A DNA stretch of 64,000 nucleotides from Siphonodentalium dalli (taxonomy: Eukaryota > Mollusca > Scaphopoda > Gadilida > Siphonodentaliidae). The notes under the pieces are model-generated. The model searched no databases. It was not told the DNA's origin and was given only the letters and a program-made list of their open reading frames with translations. Of this stretch, positions 16,346 to 30,907 are shown piece by piece; the stretch's first letter is position 1; every line of letters begins with the position of its first letter. The stretch is from contig CP136064.1 in NCBI GenBank assembly GCA_032622095.1, positions 133,865,129 to 133,929,128 of the forward strand. The letters run 5' to 3'. The position numbers and the translations under genes were made by a program.

Positions 16346-18574
16346 TTTACCCGTCCCGCGGCGATATTTTTACATAAAATGTTAGATTAATATCTTCTCG
16401 ACATCATTGTAACATTTTATTGACCATAATCAAGATGAAAACATGATTTTTTTCGCTGATGGGACGGAAGCGAAATTGCAGAACGGGATGGGACGGTATT
16501 AGATAGGATGGGACGGTATTAGAAAACGCAGAACAGCTAAGATAGACCCCTAAACTTGCTGTTTAGCAATAATACAGCATGTAGCAGCACCAAAATGGCT
16601 CTATATGGTCATCAGTGCAGCATTTTATTGGTGATCCCATTTTATTGACCATAATCAAGATGAAAACAACTTTTTTCGTCAATGGGACGGAAGCGAAATT
16701 GCAGAACGAAAATGTAAACAAACACCAAATCACCCCATGCATTCACATTTCCCCGTCCCGCGGCGATATTTGTACATAAAATGTTAGATTAACATCTTCT
16801 CGACATCATTGTAACATTTTATTGACCATAATCAAGATGTAAACATGTTTTTTTTCGCTGATGGAACGGAAGCGAAATTGCAGAACGGGATGGGACGGTA
16901 TTAGATAGGATGGGACGGTATTAGAAAACGCAGAACAGCTAAGATAGACCCCTAAACTTGCTGTTTAGCAATAATACAGCATGTAGCAGCACCAAAATGG
17001 CTCTATATGGTCATCAGTGCAGCATTTTATTGGTGATCCCATTTTATTGACCATAATCAAGATGAAAACAACTTTTTTCGTCAATGGGACGGAAGCGAAA
17101 TTGCAGAACGAAAATGTAAACAAACACCAAATCACCCCATGCATTCACATCTCCCCGTCCCGCGGCGATATTTTTACATAAAATGTTAGATTAATATCTT
17201 CTCGACATCATTGTAACATTTTAATGACCATAATCAAGATGAAAACATGTTTTTTTTCGCTGATGGGACGGAAGCGAAATTGCAGAACGGGATGGGACGG
17301 TATTAGATAGGATGGGACGGTATTAGAAAACGCAGAACAGCTAAGATAGACCCCTAAACTTGCTGTTTAGCAATAATACAGCATGTAGCAGCACCAAAAT
17401 GGCTCTATATGGTCATCAGTGCAGCATTTTATTGGTGATCCCATTTTATTGACCATAATCAAGATGAAAACATGTTTTTTTTCGCTGATGGGACGGAAGC
17501 GAAATTGCAGAACGAAAATGTAAACAAGCACCAAATCACCCCATGCATTCACATTTACCCGTCCCGCGGCGATATTTTTACATAAAATGTTAGATTAATA
17601 TCTTCTCGACATCATTGTAACATTTTATTGACCATAATCAAGATGAAAACATGATTTTTTTCGCTGATGGGACGGAAGCGAAATTGCAGAACGGGATGGG
17701 ACGGTATTAGATAGGATGGGACGGTATTAGAAAACGCAGAACAGCTAAGATAGACCCCTAAACTTGCTGTTTAGCAATAATACAGCATGTAGCAGCACCA
17801 AAATGGCTCTATATGGTCATCAGTGCAGCATTTTATTGGTGATCCCATTTTATTGACCATAATCAAGATGAAAACAACTTTTTTCGTCAATGGGACGGAA
17901 GCGAAATTGCAGAACGAAAATGTAAACAAACACCAAATCACCCCATGCATTCACATTTCCCCGTCCCGCGGCGATATTTGTACATAAAATGTTAGATTAA
18001 CATCTTCTCGACATCATTGTAACATTTTATTGACCATAATCAAGATGTAAACATGTTTTTTTTCGCTGATGGAACGGAAGCGAAATTGCAGAACGGGATG
18101 GGACGGTATTAGATAGGATGGGACGGTATTAGAAAACGCAGAACAGCTAAGATAGACCCCTAAACTTGCTGTTTAGCAATAATACAGCATGTAGCAGCAC
18201 CAAAATGGCTCTATATGGTCATCAGTGCAGCATTTTATTGGTGATCCCATTTTATTGACCATAATCAAGATGAAAACAACTTTTTTCGTCAATGGGACGG
18301 AAGCGAAATTGCAGAACGAAAATGTAAACAAACACCAAATCACCCCATGCATTCACATCTCCCCGTCCCGCGGCGATATTTTTACATAAAATGTTAGATT
18401 AATATCTTCTCGACATCATTGTAACATTTTAATGACCATAATCAAGATGAAAACATGTTTTTTTTCGCTGATGGGACGGAAGCGAAATTGCAGAACGGGA
18501 TGGGACGGTATTAGATAGGATGGGACGGTATTAGAAAACGCAGAACAGCTAAGATAGACCCCTAAACTTGCTGT
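16159..18574 (+). repeat. 1,208-bp tandem duplication of a three-unit block
   Basis: Four private variants recur exactly 1,208 bp apart: cacatttacccgtcccg (16,343 and 17,551), aagatgtaaacatg (16,834 and 18,042), gatggaacgg (16,860 and 18,068) and cacatctccccgtcccg (17,146 and 18,354). The block is M1, M2 and an M4/M2 hybrid. The two copies otherwise look identical, marking a very recent local amplification. Confidence 0.92.
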
Positions 18575-21500
18575 TTAGCAATAATACAGCATGTAGCAGC
18601 ACCAAAATGGCTCTATATGGTCATCAGTGCAGCATTGTATTGGTGATCCCATTTTATTGACCATAATCAAGATGAAAACATGTTTTTTTTCGCTGATGGG
18701 ACGGAAGCGAAATTGCAGAACGAAAATGTAAACAAACACCAAATCACCCCATGCATTCACATTTCCCCGTCCCGCGGCGATATTTGTACATAAAATGTTA
18801 GATTAACATCTTCTCGACATCATTGTAACATTTTATTGACCATAATCAAGATGAAAACATGTTTTTTTTCGCTGATGGGACGGAAGCGAAATTGCAGAAT
18901 GGGATGGGACGGTATTAGATAGGATGGGACGGTATTAGAAAACACAGAACAGCTAAGATAGACCCCTAAACTTGCTGTTTAGCAATAATACAGCATGTAG
19001 CAGCACCAAAATGGCTCTATATGGTCATCAGTGCAGCATTTTATTGGTGATCCCATTTTATTGACCATAATCAAGATGAAAACATGTTTTTTTTCGCTGA
19101 TGGGACGGAAGCGAAATTGCAGAACGAAAATGTAAACAAACACCAAATCACCCCATGCATTCACATTTCCCCGTCCCGCGGCGATATTTTTACATAAAAT
19201 GTTAGATTAATATCTTCTCGACATCATTGTAACATTTTATTGACCATAATCAAGATGAAAACATGTTTTTTTTCGCTGATGGGACGGAAGCGAAATTGCA
19301 GAACGGGATGGGACGGTATTAGATAGGATGGGACGGTATTAGAAAACGCAGAACAGCTAAGATAGACCCCTAAACTTGCTGTTTAGCAATAATACAGCAT
19401 GTAGCAGCACCAAAATGGCTCTATATGGTCATCAGTGCAGCATTTTATTGGTGATCCCATTTTATTGACCATAATCAAGATGAAAACATGTTTTTTTTCG
19501 CTGATGGGACGGAAGCGAAATTGCAGAACGAAAATGTAAACAAACACCAAATCACCCCATGCATTCACATTTCCCCGTCCCGCGGCGATATTTTTACATA
19601 AAATGTTAGATTAATATCTTCTCGACATCATTGTAACATTTTATTGACCATAATCAAGATGAAAACATGATTTTTTTCGCTGATGGGACGGAAGCGAAAT
19701 TGCAGAACGGGATGGGACGGTATTAGATAGGATGGGACGGTATTAGAAAACGCAGAACAGCTAAGATAGACCCCTAAACTTGCTGTTTAGCAATAATACA
19801 GCATGTAGCAGCACCAAAATGGCTCTATATGGTCATCAGTGCAGCATTTTATTGGTGATCCCATTTTATTGACCATAATCAAGATGAAAACAACTTTTTT
19901 CGTCAATGGGACGGAAGCGAAATTGCAGAACGAAAATGTGAACAAACACCAAATCACCCCATGCATTCACATTTCCCCGTCCCGCGGCGATATTTTTACA
20001 TAAAATGTTAGATTAATATCTTCTCGACATCATTGTAACATTTTATTGACCATAATCAAGATGAAAACATGTTTTTTTTCGCTGATGGGACGGAAGCGAA
20101 ATTGCAGAACGGGATGGGACGGTATTAGATAGGATGGGACGGTATTAGAAAACGCAGAACAGCTAAGATAGACCCCTAAACTTGCTGTTTAGCAATAATA
20201 CAGCATGTAGCAGCACCAAAATGGCTCTATATGGTCATCAGTGCAGCATTTTATTGGTGATCCCATTTTATTGACCATAATCAAGATGAAAACATGTTTT
20301 TTTTCGCTGATGGGACGGAAGCGAAATTGCAGAACGAAAATGTAAACAAGCACCAAATCACCCCATGCATTCACATTTCCCCGTCCCGCGGCGATATTTT
20401 TACATAAAATGTTAGATTAATATCTTCTCGACATCATTGTAACATTTTATTGACCATAATCAAGATGAAAACATGATTTTTTTCGCTGATGGGACGGAAG
20501 CGAAATTGCAGAACGGGATGGGACGGTATTAGATAGGATGGGACGGTATTAGAAAACGCAGAACAGCTAAGATAGACCCCTAAACTTGCTGTTTAGCAAT
20601 AATACAGCATGTAGCAGCACCAAAATGGCTCTATATGGTCATCAGTGCAGCATTTTATTGGTGATCCCATTTTATTGACCATAATCAAGATGAAAACATG
20701 TTTTTTTTCGTCAATGGGACGGAAGCGAAATTGCAGAACGAAAATGTAAACAAACACCAAATCACCCCATGCATTCACATTTCCCCGTCCCGCGGCGATA
20801 TTTTTACATAAAATGTTAGATTAATATCTTCTCGACATCATTGTAACATTTTATTGACCATAATCAAGATGAAAACATGTTTTTTTTCGCTGATGGGACG
20901 GAAGCGAAATTGCAGAACGGGATGGGACGGTATTAGATAGGATGGGACGGTATTAGAAAACGCAGAACAGCTAAGATAGACCCCTAAACTTGCTGTTTAG
21001 CAATAATACAGCATGTAGCAGCACCAAAATGGCTCTATATGGTCATCAGTGCAGCATTTTATTGGTGATCCCATTTTATTGACCATAATCAAGATGAAAA
21101 CATGTTTTTTTTCGCTGATGGGACGGAAGCGAAATTGCAGAACGAAAATGTAAACAAACACCAAATCACCCCATGCATTCACATTTCCCCGTCCCGCGGC
21201 GATATTTTTACATAAAATGTTAGATTAATATCTTCTCGACATCATTGTAACATTTTATTGACCATAATCAAGATGAAAACATGATTTTTTTCGCTGATGG
21301 GACGGAAGCGAAATTGCAGAACGGGATGGGACGGTATTAGATAGGATGGGACGGTATTAGAAAACGCAGAACAGCTAAGATAGACCCCTAAACTTGCTGT
21401 TTAGCAATAATACAGCATGTAGCAGCACCAAAATGGCTCTATATGGTCATCAGTGCAGCATTTTATTGGTGATCCCATTTTATTGACCATAATCAAGATG

Positions 21501-21802
21501 AAAACAACTTTTTTCGTCAATGGGACGGAAGCGAAATTGCAGAACGAAAATGTAAACAAACACCAAATCACCCCATGCATTCACATTTCCCCGTCCCGCG
21601 GCGATATTTTTACATAAAATGTTAGATTAATATCTTCTCGACATCATTGTAACATTTTATTGACCATAATCAAGATGAAAACATGTTTTTTTTCGCTGAT
21701 GGGACGGAAGCGAAATTGCAGAACGGGATGGGACGGTATTAGATAGGATGGGACGGTATTAGAAAACGCAGAACAGCTAAGATAGACCCCTAAACTTGCT
21801 GT

Positions 21803-24800
21803 TTAGCAATAATACAGCATGTAGCAGCACCAAAATGGCTCTATATGGTCATCAGTGCAGCATTTTATTGGTGATCCCATTTTATTGACCATAATCAAGA
21901 TGAAAACATGTTTTTTTTCGCTGATGGGACGGAAGCGAAATTGCAGAACGAAAATGTAAACAAGCACCAAATCACCCCATGCATTCACATTTCCCCGTCC
22001 CGCGGCGATATTTTTACATAAAATGTTAGATTAATATCTTCTCGACATCATTGTAACATTTTATTGACCATAATCAAGATGAAAACATGATTTTTTTCGC
22101 TGATGGGACGGAAGCGAAATTGCAGAACGGGATGGGACGGTATTAGATAGGATGGGACGGTATTAGAAAACGCAGAACAGCTAAGATAGACCCCTAAACT
22201 TGCTGTTTAGCAATAATACAGCATGTAGCAGCACCAAAATGGCTCTATATGGTCATCAGTGCAGCATTTTATTGGTGATCCCATTTTATTGACCATAATC
22301 AAGATGAAAACAACTTTTTTCGTCAATGGGACGGAAGCGAAATTGCAGAACGAAAATGTAAACAAACACCAAATCACCCCATGCATTCACATTTCCCCGT
22401 CCCGCGGCGATATTTGTACATAAAATGTTAGATTAACATCTTCTCGACATCATTGTAACATTTTATTGACCATAATCAAGATGAAAACATGTTTTTTTTT
22501 TCGCTGATGGGACGGAAGCGAAATTGCAGAACGGGATGGGACGGTATTAGATAGGATGGGACGGTATTAGAAAACGCAGAACAGCTAAGATAGACCCCTA
22601 AACTTGCTGTTTAGCAATAATACAGCATGTAGCAGCACCAAAATGGCTCTATATGGTCATCAGTGCAGCATTTTATTGGTGATCCCATTTTATTGACCAT
22701 AATCAAGATGAAAACAACTTTTTTCGTCAATGGGACGGAAGCGAAATTGCAGAACGAAAATGTAAACAAACACCAAATCACCCCATGCATTCACATTTCC
22801 TCGTCCCGCGGCGATATTTTTACATAAAATGTTAGATTAATATCTTCTCGACATCATTGTAACATTTTAATGACCATAATCAAGATGAAAACATGTTTTC
22901 TTTCGCTGATGGGACGGAAGCGAAATTGCAGAACGGGATGGGACGGTATTAGATAGGATGGGACGGTATTAGAAAACGCAGAACAGCTAAGATAGACCCC
23001 TAAACTTGCTGTTTAGCAATAATACAGCATGTAGCAGCACCAAAATGGCTCTATATGGTCATCAGTGCAGCATTGTATTGGTGATCCCATTTTATTGACC
23101 ATAATCAAGATGAAAACATGTTTTTTTTCGCTGATGGGACGGAAGCGAAATTGCAGAACGAAAATGTAAACAAACACCAAATCACCCCATGCATTCACAT
23201 TTCCCCGTCCCGCGGCGATATTTGTACATAAAATGTTAGATTAACATCTTCTCGACATCATTGTAACATTTTATTGACCATAATCAAGATGAAAACATGA
23301 TTTTTTTCGCTGATGGGACGGAAGCGAAATTGCAGAATGGGATGGGACGGTATTAGATAGGATGGGACGGTATTAGAAAACACAGAACAGCTAAGATAGA
23401 CCCCTAAACTTGCTGTTTAGCAATAATACAGCATGTAGCAGCACCAAAATGGCTCTATATGGTCATCAGTGCAGCATTTTATTGGTGATCCCATTTTATT
23501 GACCATAATCAAGATGAAAACATGTTTTTTTTCGCTGTTGGGACGGAAGCGAAATTGCAGAACGAAAATGTAAACAAACACCAAATCACCCCATGCATTC
23601 ACATTTCCCCGTCCCGCGGCGATATTTTTACATAAAATGTTAGATTAATATCTTCTCGACATCATTGTAACATTTTATTGACCATAATCAAGATGAAAAC
23701 ATGATTTTTTTCGCTGATGGGACGGAAGCGAAATTGCAGAACGGGATGGGACGGTATTAGATAGGATGGGACGGTATTAGAAAACGCAGAACAGCTAAGA
23801 TAGACCCCTAAACTTGCTGTTTAGCAATAATACAGCATGTAGCAGCACCAAAATGGCTCTATATGGTCATCAGTGCAGCATTTTATTGGTGATCCCATTT
23901 TATTGACCATAATCAAGATGAAAACAACTTTTTTCGTCAATGGGACGGAAGCGAAATTGCAGAACGAAAATGTAAACAAACACCAAATCACCCCATGCAT
24001 TCACATTTCCCCGTCCCGCGGCGATATTTTTACATAAAATGTTAGATTAATATCTTCTCGACATCATTGTAACATTTTATTGACCATAATCAAGATGAAA
24101 ACATGTTTTTTTTCGCTGATGGGACGGAAGCGAAATTGCAGAACGGGATGGGACGGTATTAGATAGGATGGGACGGTATTAGAAAACGCAGAACAGCTAA
24201 GATAGACCCCTAAACTTGCTGTTTAGCAATAATACAGCATGTAGCAGCACCAAAATGGCTCTATATGGTCATCAGTGCAGCATTTTATTGGTGATCCCAT
24301 TTTATTGACCATAATCAAGATGAAAACATGTTTTTTTTCGCTGATGGGACGGAAGCGAAATTGCAGAACGAAAATGTAAACAAGCACCAAATCACCCCAT
24401 GCATTCACATTTCCCCGTCCCGCGGCGATATTTTTACATAAAATGTTAGATTAATATCTTCTCGACATCATTGTAACATTTTATTGACCATAATCAAGAT
24501 GAAAACATGATTTTTTTCGCTGATGGGACGGAAGCGAAATTGCAGAACGGGATGGGACGGTATTAGATAGGATGGGACGGTATTAGAAAACGCAGAACAG
24601 CTAAGATAGACCCCTAAACTTGCTGTTTAGCAATAATACAGCATGTAGCAGCACCAAAAATGGCTCTATATGGTCATCAGTGCAGCATTTTATTGGTGAT
24701 CCCATTTTATTGACCATAATCAAGATGAAAACAACTTTTTTCGTCAATGGGACGGAAGCGAAATTGCAGAACGAAAATGTAAACAAACACCAAATCACCC

Positions 24801-25432
24801 CATGCATTCACATTTCCCCGTCCCGCGGCGATATTTGTACATAAAATGTTAGATTAACATCTTCTCGACATCATTGTAACATTTTATTGACCATAATCAA
24901 GATGAAAACATGTTTTTTTTTCGCTGATGGGACGGAAGCGAAATTGCAGAACGGGATGGGACGGTATTAGATAGGATGGGACGGTATTAGAAAACGCAGA
25001 ACAGCTAAGATAGACCCCTAAACTTGCTGTTTAGCAATAATACAGCATGTAGCAGCACCAAAATGGCTCTATATGGTCATCAGTGCAGCATTTTATTGGT
25101 GATCCCATTTTATTGACCATAATCAAGATGAAAACAACTTTTTTCGTCAATGGGACGGAAGCGAAATTGCAGAACGAAAATGTAAACAAACACCAAATCA
25201 CCCCATGCATTCACATTTCCTCGTCCCGCGGCGATATTTTTACATAAAATGTTAGATTAATATCTTCTCGACATCATTGTAACATTTTAATGACCATAAT
25301 CAAGATGAAAACATGTTTTTTTTCGCTGATGGGACGGAAGCGAAATTGCAGAACGGGATGGGACGGTATTAGATAGGATGGGACGGTATTAGAAAACGCA
25401 GAACAGCTAAGATAGACCCCTAAACTTGCTGT
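21803..25432 (+). repeat. 2,420-bp higher-order duplication
   Basis: The rare variant cacatttcctcgtcccg occurs at 22,792 and 25,212, exactly 2,420 bp apart. An expanded T run in the preceding box (near 22,492 and 24,912) recurs at the same offset. The unit order M1-M2-hybrid-M3-M4-M2 is the same in both. Small differences, such as an extra A at 24,656-24,660 and a C within a T run at 22,900, date the copies as slightly separated. Confidence 0.88.
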
Positions 25433-28400
25433 TTAGCAATAATACAGCATGTAGCAGCACCAAAATGGCTCTATATGGTCATCAGTGCAGCATTGTATTG
25501 GTGATCCCATTTTATTGACCATAATCAAGATGAAAACATGTTTTTTTTCGCTGATGGGACGGAAGCGAAATTGCAGAACGAAAATGTAAACAAACACCAA
25601 ATCACCCCATGCATTCACATTTCCCCGTCCCGCGGCGATATTTGTACATAAAATGTTAGATTAACATCTTCTCGACATCATTGTAACATTTTATTGACCA
25701 TAATCAAGATGAAAACATGTTTTTTTTCGCTGATGGGACGGAAGCGAAATTGCAGAATGGGATGGGACGGTATTAGATAGGATGGGACGGTATTAGAAAA
25801 CACAGAACAGCTAAGATAGACCCCTAAATTTGCTGTTTAGCAATAATACAGCATGTAGCAGCACCAAAATGGCTCTATATGGTCATCAGTGCAGCATTTT
25901 ATTGGTGATCCCATTTTATTGACCATAATCAAGATGAAAACATGTTTTTTTTCGCTGATGGGACGGAAGCGAAATTGCAGAACGAAAATGTAAACAAACA
26001 CCAAATCACCCCATGCATTCACATTTCCCCGTCCCGCGGCGATATTTTTACATAAAATGTTAGATTAATATCTTCTCGACATCATTGTAACATTTTATTG
26101 ACCATAATCAAGATGAAAACATGTTTTTTTTCGCTGATGGGACGGAAGCGAAATTGCAGAACGGGATGGGACGGTATTAGATAGGATGGGACGGTATTAG
26201 AAAACGCAGAACAGCTAAGATAGACCCCTAAACTTGCTGTTTAGCAATAATACAGCATGTAGCAGCACCAAAATGGCTCTATATGGTCATCAGTGCAGCA
26301 TTTTATTGGTGATCCCATTTTATTGACCATAATCAAGATGAAAACATGTTTTTTTTCGCTGATGGGACGGAAGCGAAATTGCAGAACGAAAATGTAAACA
26401 AACACCAAATCACCCCATGCATTCACATTTCCCCGTCCCGCGGCGATATTTTTACATAAAATGTTAGATTAATATCTTCTCGACATCATTGTAACATTTT
26501 ATTGACCATAATCAAGATGAAAACATGATTTTTTTCGCTGATGGGACGGAAGCGAAATTGCAGAACGGGATGGGACGGTATTAGATAGGATGGGACGGTA
26601 TTAGAAAACGCAGAACAGCTAAGATAGACCCCTAAACTTGCTGTTTAGCAATAATACAGCATGTAGCAGCACCAAAATGGCTCTATATGGTCATCAGTGC
26701 AGCATTTTATTGGTGATCCCATTTTATTGACCATAATCAAGATGAAAACAACTTTTTTCGTCAATGGGACGGAAGCGAAATTGCAGAACGAAAATGTAAA
26801 CAAACACCAAATCACCCCATGCATTCACATTTCCCCGTCCCGCGGCGATATTTTTACATAAAATGTTAGATTAATATCTTCTCGACATCATTGTAACATT
26901 TTATTGACCATAATCAAGATGAAAACATGTTTTTTTTCGCTGATGGGACGGAAGCGAAATTGCAGAACGGGATGGGACGGTATTAGATAGGATGGGACGG
27001 TATTAGAAAACGCAGAACAGCTAAGATAGACCCCTAAACTTGCTGTTTAGCAATAATACAGCATGTAGCAGCACCAAAATGGCTCTATATGGTCATCAGT
27101 GCAGCATTTTATTGGTGATCCCATTTTATTGACCATAATCAAGATGAAAACATGTTTTTTTTCGCTGATGGGACGGAAGCGAAATTGCAGAACGAAAATG
27201 TAAACAAGCACCAAATCACCCCATGCATTCACATTTCCCCGTCCCGCGGCGATATTTTTACATAAAATGTTAGATTAATATCTTCTCGACATCATTGTAA
27301 CATTTTATTGACCATAATCAAGATGAAAACATGATTTTTTTCGCTGATGGGACGGAAGCGAAATTGCAGAACGGGATGGGACGGTATTAGATAGGATGGG
27401 ACGGTATTAGAAAACGCAGAACAGCTAAGATAGACCCCTAAACTTGCTGTTTAGCAATAATACAGCATGTAGCAGCACCAAAATGGCTCTATATGGTCAT
27501 CAGTGCAGCATTTTATTGGTGATCCCATTTTATTGACCATAATCAAGATGAAAACAACTTTTTTCGTCAATGGGACGGAAGCGAAATTGCAGAACGAAAA
27601 TGTAAACAAACACCAAATCACCCCATGCATTCACATTTCCCCGTCCCGCGGCGATATTTTTACATAAAATGTTAGATTAATATCTTCTCGACATCATTGT
27701 AACATTTTATTGACCATAATCAAGATGAAAACATGTTTTTTTTCGCTGATGGGACGGAAGCGAAATTGCAGAACGGGATGGGACGGTATTAGATAGGATG
27801 GGACGGTATTAGAAAACGCAGAACAGCTAAGATAGACCCCTAAACTTGCTGTTTAGCAATAATACAGCATGTAGCAGCACCAAAATGGCTCTATATGGTC
27901 ATCAGTGCAGCATTTTATTGGTGATCCCATTTTATTGACCATAATCAAGATGAAAACATGTTTTTTTTCGCTGATGGGACGGAAGCGAAATTGCAGAACG
28001 AAAATGTAAACAAACACCAAATCACCCCATGCATTCACATTTCCCCGTCCCGCGGCGATATTTTTACATAAAATGTTAGATTAATATCTTCTCGACATCA
28101 TTGTAACATTTTATTGACCATAATCAAGATGAAAACATGATTTTTTTCGCTGATGGGACGGAAGCGAAATTGCAGAACGGGATGGGACGGTATTAGATAG
28201 GATGGGACGGTATTAGAAAACGCAGAACAGCTAAGATAGACCCCTAAACTTGCTGTTTAGCAATAATACAGCATGTAGCAGCACCAAAATGGCTCTATAT
28301 GGTCATCAGTGCAGCATTTTATTGGTGATCCCATTTTATTGACCATAATCAAGATGAAAACAACTTTTTTCGTCAATGGGACGGAAGCGAAATTGCAGAA

Positions 28401-29289
28401 CGAAAATGTAAACAAACACCAAATCACCCCATGCATTCACATTTCCCCGTCCCGCGGCGATATTTTTACATAAAATGTTAGATTAATATCTTCTCGACAT
28501 CATTGTAACATTTTATTGACCATAATCAAGATGAAAACATGTTTTTTTTCGCTGATGGGACGGAAGCGAAATTGCAGAACGGGATGGGACGGTATTAGAT
28601 AGGATGGGACGGTATTAGAAAACGCAGAACAGCTAAGATAGACCCCTAAACTTGCTGTTTAGCAATAATACAGCATGTAGCAGCACCAAAATGGCTCTAT
28701 ATGGTCATCAGTGCAGCATTTTATTGGTGATCCCATTTTATTGACCATAATCAAGATGAAAACATGTTTTTTTTCGCTGATGGGACGGAAGCGAAATTGC
28801 AGAACGAAAATGTAAACAAGCACCAAATCACCCCATGCATTCACATTTCCCCGTCCCGCGGCGATATTTTTACATAAAATGTTAGATTAATATCTTCTCG
28901 ACATCATTGTAACATTTTATTGACCATAATCAAGATGAAAACATGATTTTTTTCGCTGATGGGACGGAAGCGAAATTGCAGAACGGGATGGGACGGTATT
29001 AGATAGGATGGGACGGTATTAGAAAACGCAGAACAGCTAAGATAGACCCCTAAACTTGCTGTTTAGCAATAATACAGCATGTAGCAGCACCAAAATGGCT
29101 CTATATGGTCATCAGTGCAGCATTTTATTGGTGATCCCATTTTATTGACCATAATCAAGATGAAAACAACTTTTTTCGTCAATGGGACGGAAGCGAAATT
29201 GCAGAACGAAAATGTAAACAAACACCAAATCACCCCATGCATTCACATTTCCCCGTCCCGCGGCGATATTTTTACATAAAATGTTAGAT

Positions 29290-30170
29290 TAACATCTTTT
29301 CTACAACACTGAAGCATTTTAATGACCATAATCAAGATTAAAACATGTTTTTTTTCGCTGATGGGACGAAACCTTTGGAAATTGCAGAACGGGATGGGAC
29401 GTTATTATATAGGATGGGACGGTATTAGAAACCGCAGAACAGCTAAGATAGACCCCTAAACTTGCTGTTTAGCAATAATACAGCATGTATAGCAGCACCA
29501 AAATGGCTCTATATGGTCATCAGTGCAGCATTTTATTGGTGATCCCATTTTATTGACCATAATCAAGATGAAAACAACTTTTTTCGTCGATGGGACGGAA
29601 GCGAAATTGCAGAACGAAAATGTAAACAAACACCAAATCACCCCATGCATTCACATTTCCCCGTCCCGCGGCGATATTTTTACATAAAATGTTAGATTAA
29701 CATCTTCTCGACATCATTGTAACATTTTAATGACCATAATCAAGATTAAAACACGTTTTTTTTCGCTGATGGGACGAAACCTTTGGAAATTGCAGAACGG
29801 GATGGGACGGTATTAGATAGGATGGGACGGTATTAGAAAACGCAGAACAGCTAAGATAGACCCCTAAACTTGCTGTTTATCAATAATACAGCATGTAGCA
29901 GCACCAAAATGGCTCTGTATGGTCATCAGTGCAGCATTTTATTGGTGATCCCATTTTATTGACCATAATTGGGATGGGACGGTATTAGAAAACGCAGAAC
30001 AGCTAACATCTTTTCGACGTCATGACCATTAAAGATTAAAACAACTTTTTTCGCTGATGGGATAGCAGCGGCAAAACGCAGAACAACCTTTGGAAATTGC
30101 AGAACTAGATGGGACGGTATTAGATGGGATGGGACGGTATTAGATGGGTTGAGACGGTGTTAAAGAACTC
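29290..30170 (+). repeat. Diverged edge units of the satellite
   Basis: The last two or so units accumulate substitutions and indels that are absent from the core: gaaacctttggaaattgcag replaces gaagcgaaattgcag, caagattaaaac replaces caagatgaaaac, and units are truncated. The tail near 30,100-30,170 has three gatgggacggtattag-type copies and stops at gttaaagaactc. Core homogeneity with a decayed margin is the expected signature of a satellite boundary. The segment 29,4xx-30,170 reappears inverted from 33,675. Confidence 0.93.
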
Positions 30171-30520
30171 GGTACCGTATATATAGCATGTTATGCAAAC
30201 AAACTCTATGACACTTGATGCTCGCGAGTACATCGTGTCACCGTAGTTAGCATCACACCTGTCGAAACAATATTCGAATACAATGTAAAATAATTGAGGT
30301 GTTGTCCCAGGATTTTACAGCTTTTTTAATATACCGACACAGAAGAATGTCAGTAGATGATGAGATGAATGTATGGATATCCCGCCATATGTCAGTTTTT
30401 ATTAGAGAATGCATTAAAACAATAGCACAAGCTTCGGACAACACAGCAGCTACACAATATATATATATTTCAACCGTTGTTTGAACGGGTGATTGTTGCC
30501 GACAAAGGTTAATGTAATTA
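30171..30520. other. Single-copy-looking stretch with a short open frame
   Basis: This 350-bp stretch between plus-strand and minus-strand satellite has no resemblance to it. A plus-strand frame is open from about 30,251 to 30,484; its middle (codons around FLIYRHRRMSVDDEMNVWIS) looks mildly protein-like, and a tgtcccag|GA acceptor-like site lies near 30,310. No ATG-initiated gene or known domain was recognised, so it may be a degraded exon or chance. Confidence 0.25.
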
Positions 30521-30524
30521 AAGA

Positions 30525-30904
30525 CATATGAACAATAAAATGTTGAATAAAATCCTACAATGTTATCGAGAATATATTAATGTAACATTAATTTTTGTAC
30601 CGTAATATCGTCATGTGACGGCGAAATATTAATGCATTTGTTGTCTACATGCATGTTCGTTCTGCAATGTTGTCACGGCTGTTCTGCGTTTTACCGTGTC
30701 TGTCCCATCGACGAAACAATTTGTTTCAAACTTGATTATGGATGAATAAAATGTTGCACGGATGTCGAGAATATATTATCTAACATTGTGTTTTGCCACT
30801 GCTGTCCCATCAGCGAATAAAAACATGTTTTAATCTTGATTATGGTCATTAAAATGTTACAATGATGTCGAGAATATATTAATCTAACAATTTATGCCGA
30901 AATA
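30525..30904 (-). repeat. Ancient satellite remnants, opposite orientation
   Basis: Diverged units read on the minus strand: cttgattatggtcattaaaa, gatgtcgagaatatattaat and gttctgcgttttaccg blocks are recognisable. They resemble the ~180-200-bp simple unit rather than the 404-bp composite. This is the first point in the window where satellite orientation is reversed. Confidence 0.8.
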
Positions 30905-30907
30905 TCC

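Larger units (their letters stand above)
1..29289 (+). repeat. 404-bp satellite array, homogenised core
   Basis: About 72 head-to-tail units of 402-404 bp fill this stretch with no interruption. One unit runs from the block ctgtttagcaataatacagc, through gatcccattttattgacc, the box catgttttttttcgctgatg, cacatttccccgtcccgcgg and ttagattaatatcttctcg, to a second copy of the ttttcgctgatggg box and a doubled gatgggacggtattaga. Units differ at only a handful of recurrent positions, so homogenisation is strong. Each unit carries a 61-codon reverse-strand open frame, but a 2-nt shorter variant of the T-tract box breaks it in many units, so it is not treated as coding. Whether the array is centromeric, subtelomeric or interstitial cannot be told from sequence alone. 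Confidence 0.98.

Noticed and set aside
1..29289. CENP-B-box-like match around ttttcgtcaatgggacgg
   Set aside because: It begins like the nTTCGnnnnAnnCGGGn consensus but fails at the required A and CGGG positions; not enough to claim centromere function.
199..29650. A recurrent 61-codon reverse-strand frame in most satellite units
   Set aside because: It is conserved because the array is homogenised. A 2-nt length variant of the T-tract box disrupts it in the M2-type units, there is no domain, and its composition follows the repeat.
1..30170. CRISPR-like or bacterial repeat array
   Set aside because: Units are 404 bp, contiguous and without unique spacers; this is eukaryotic satellite.
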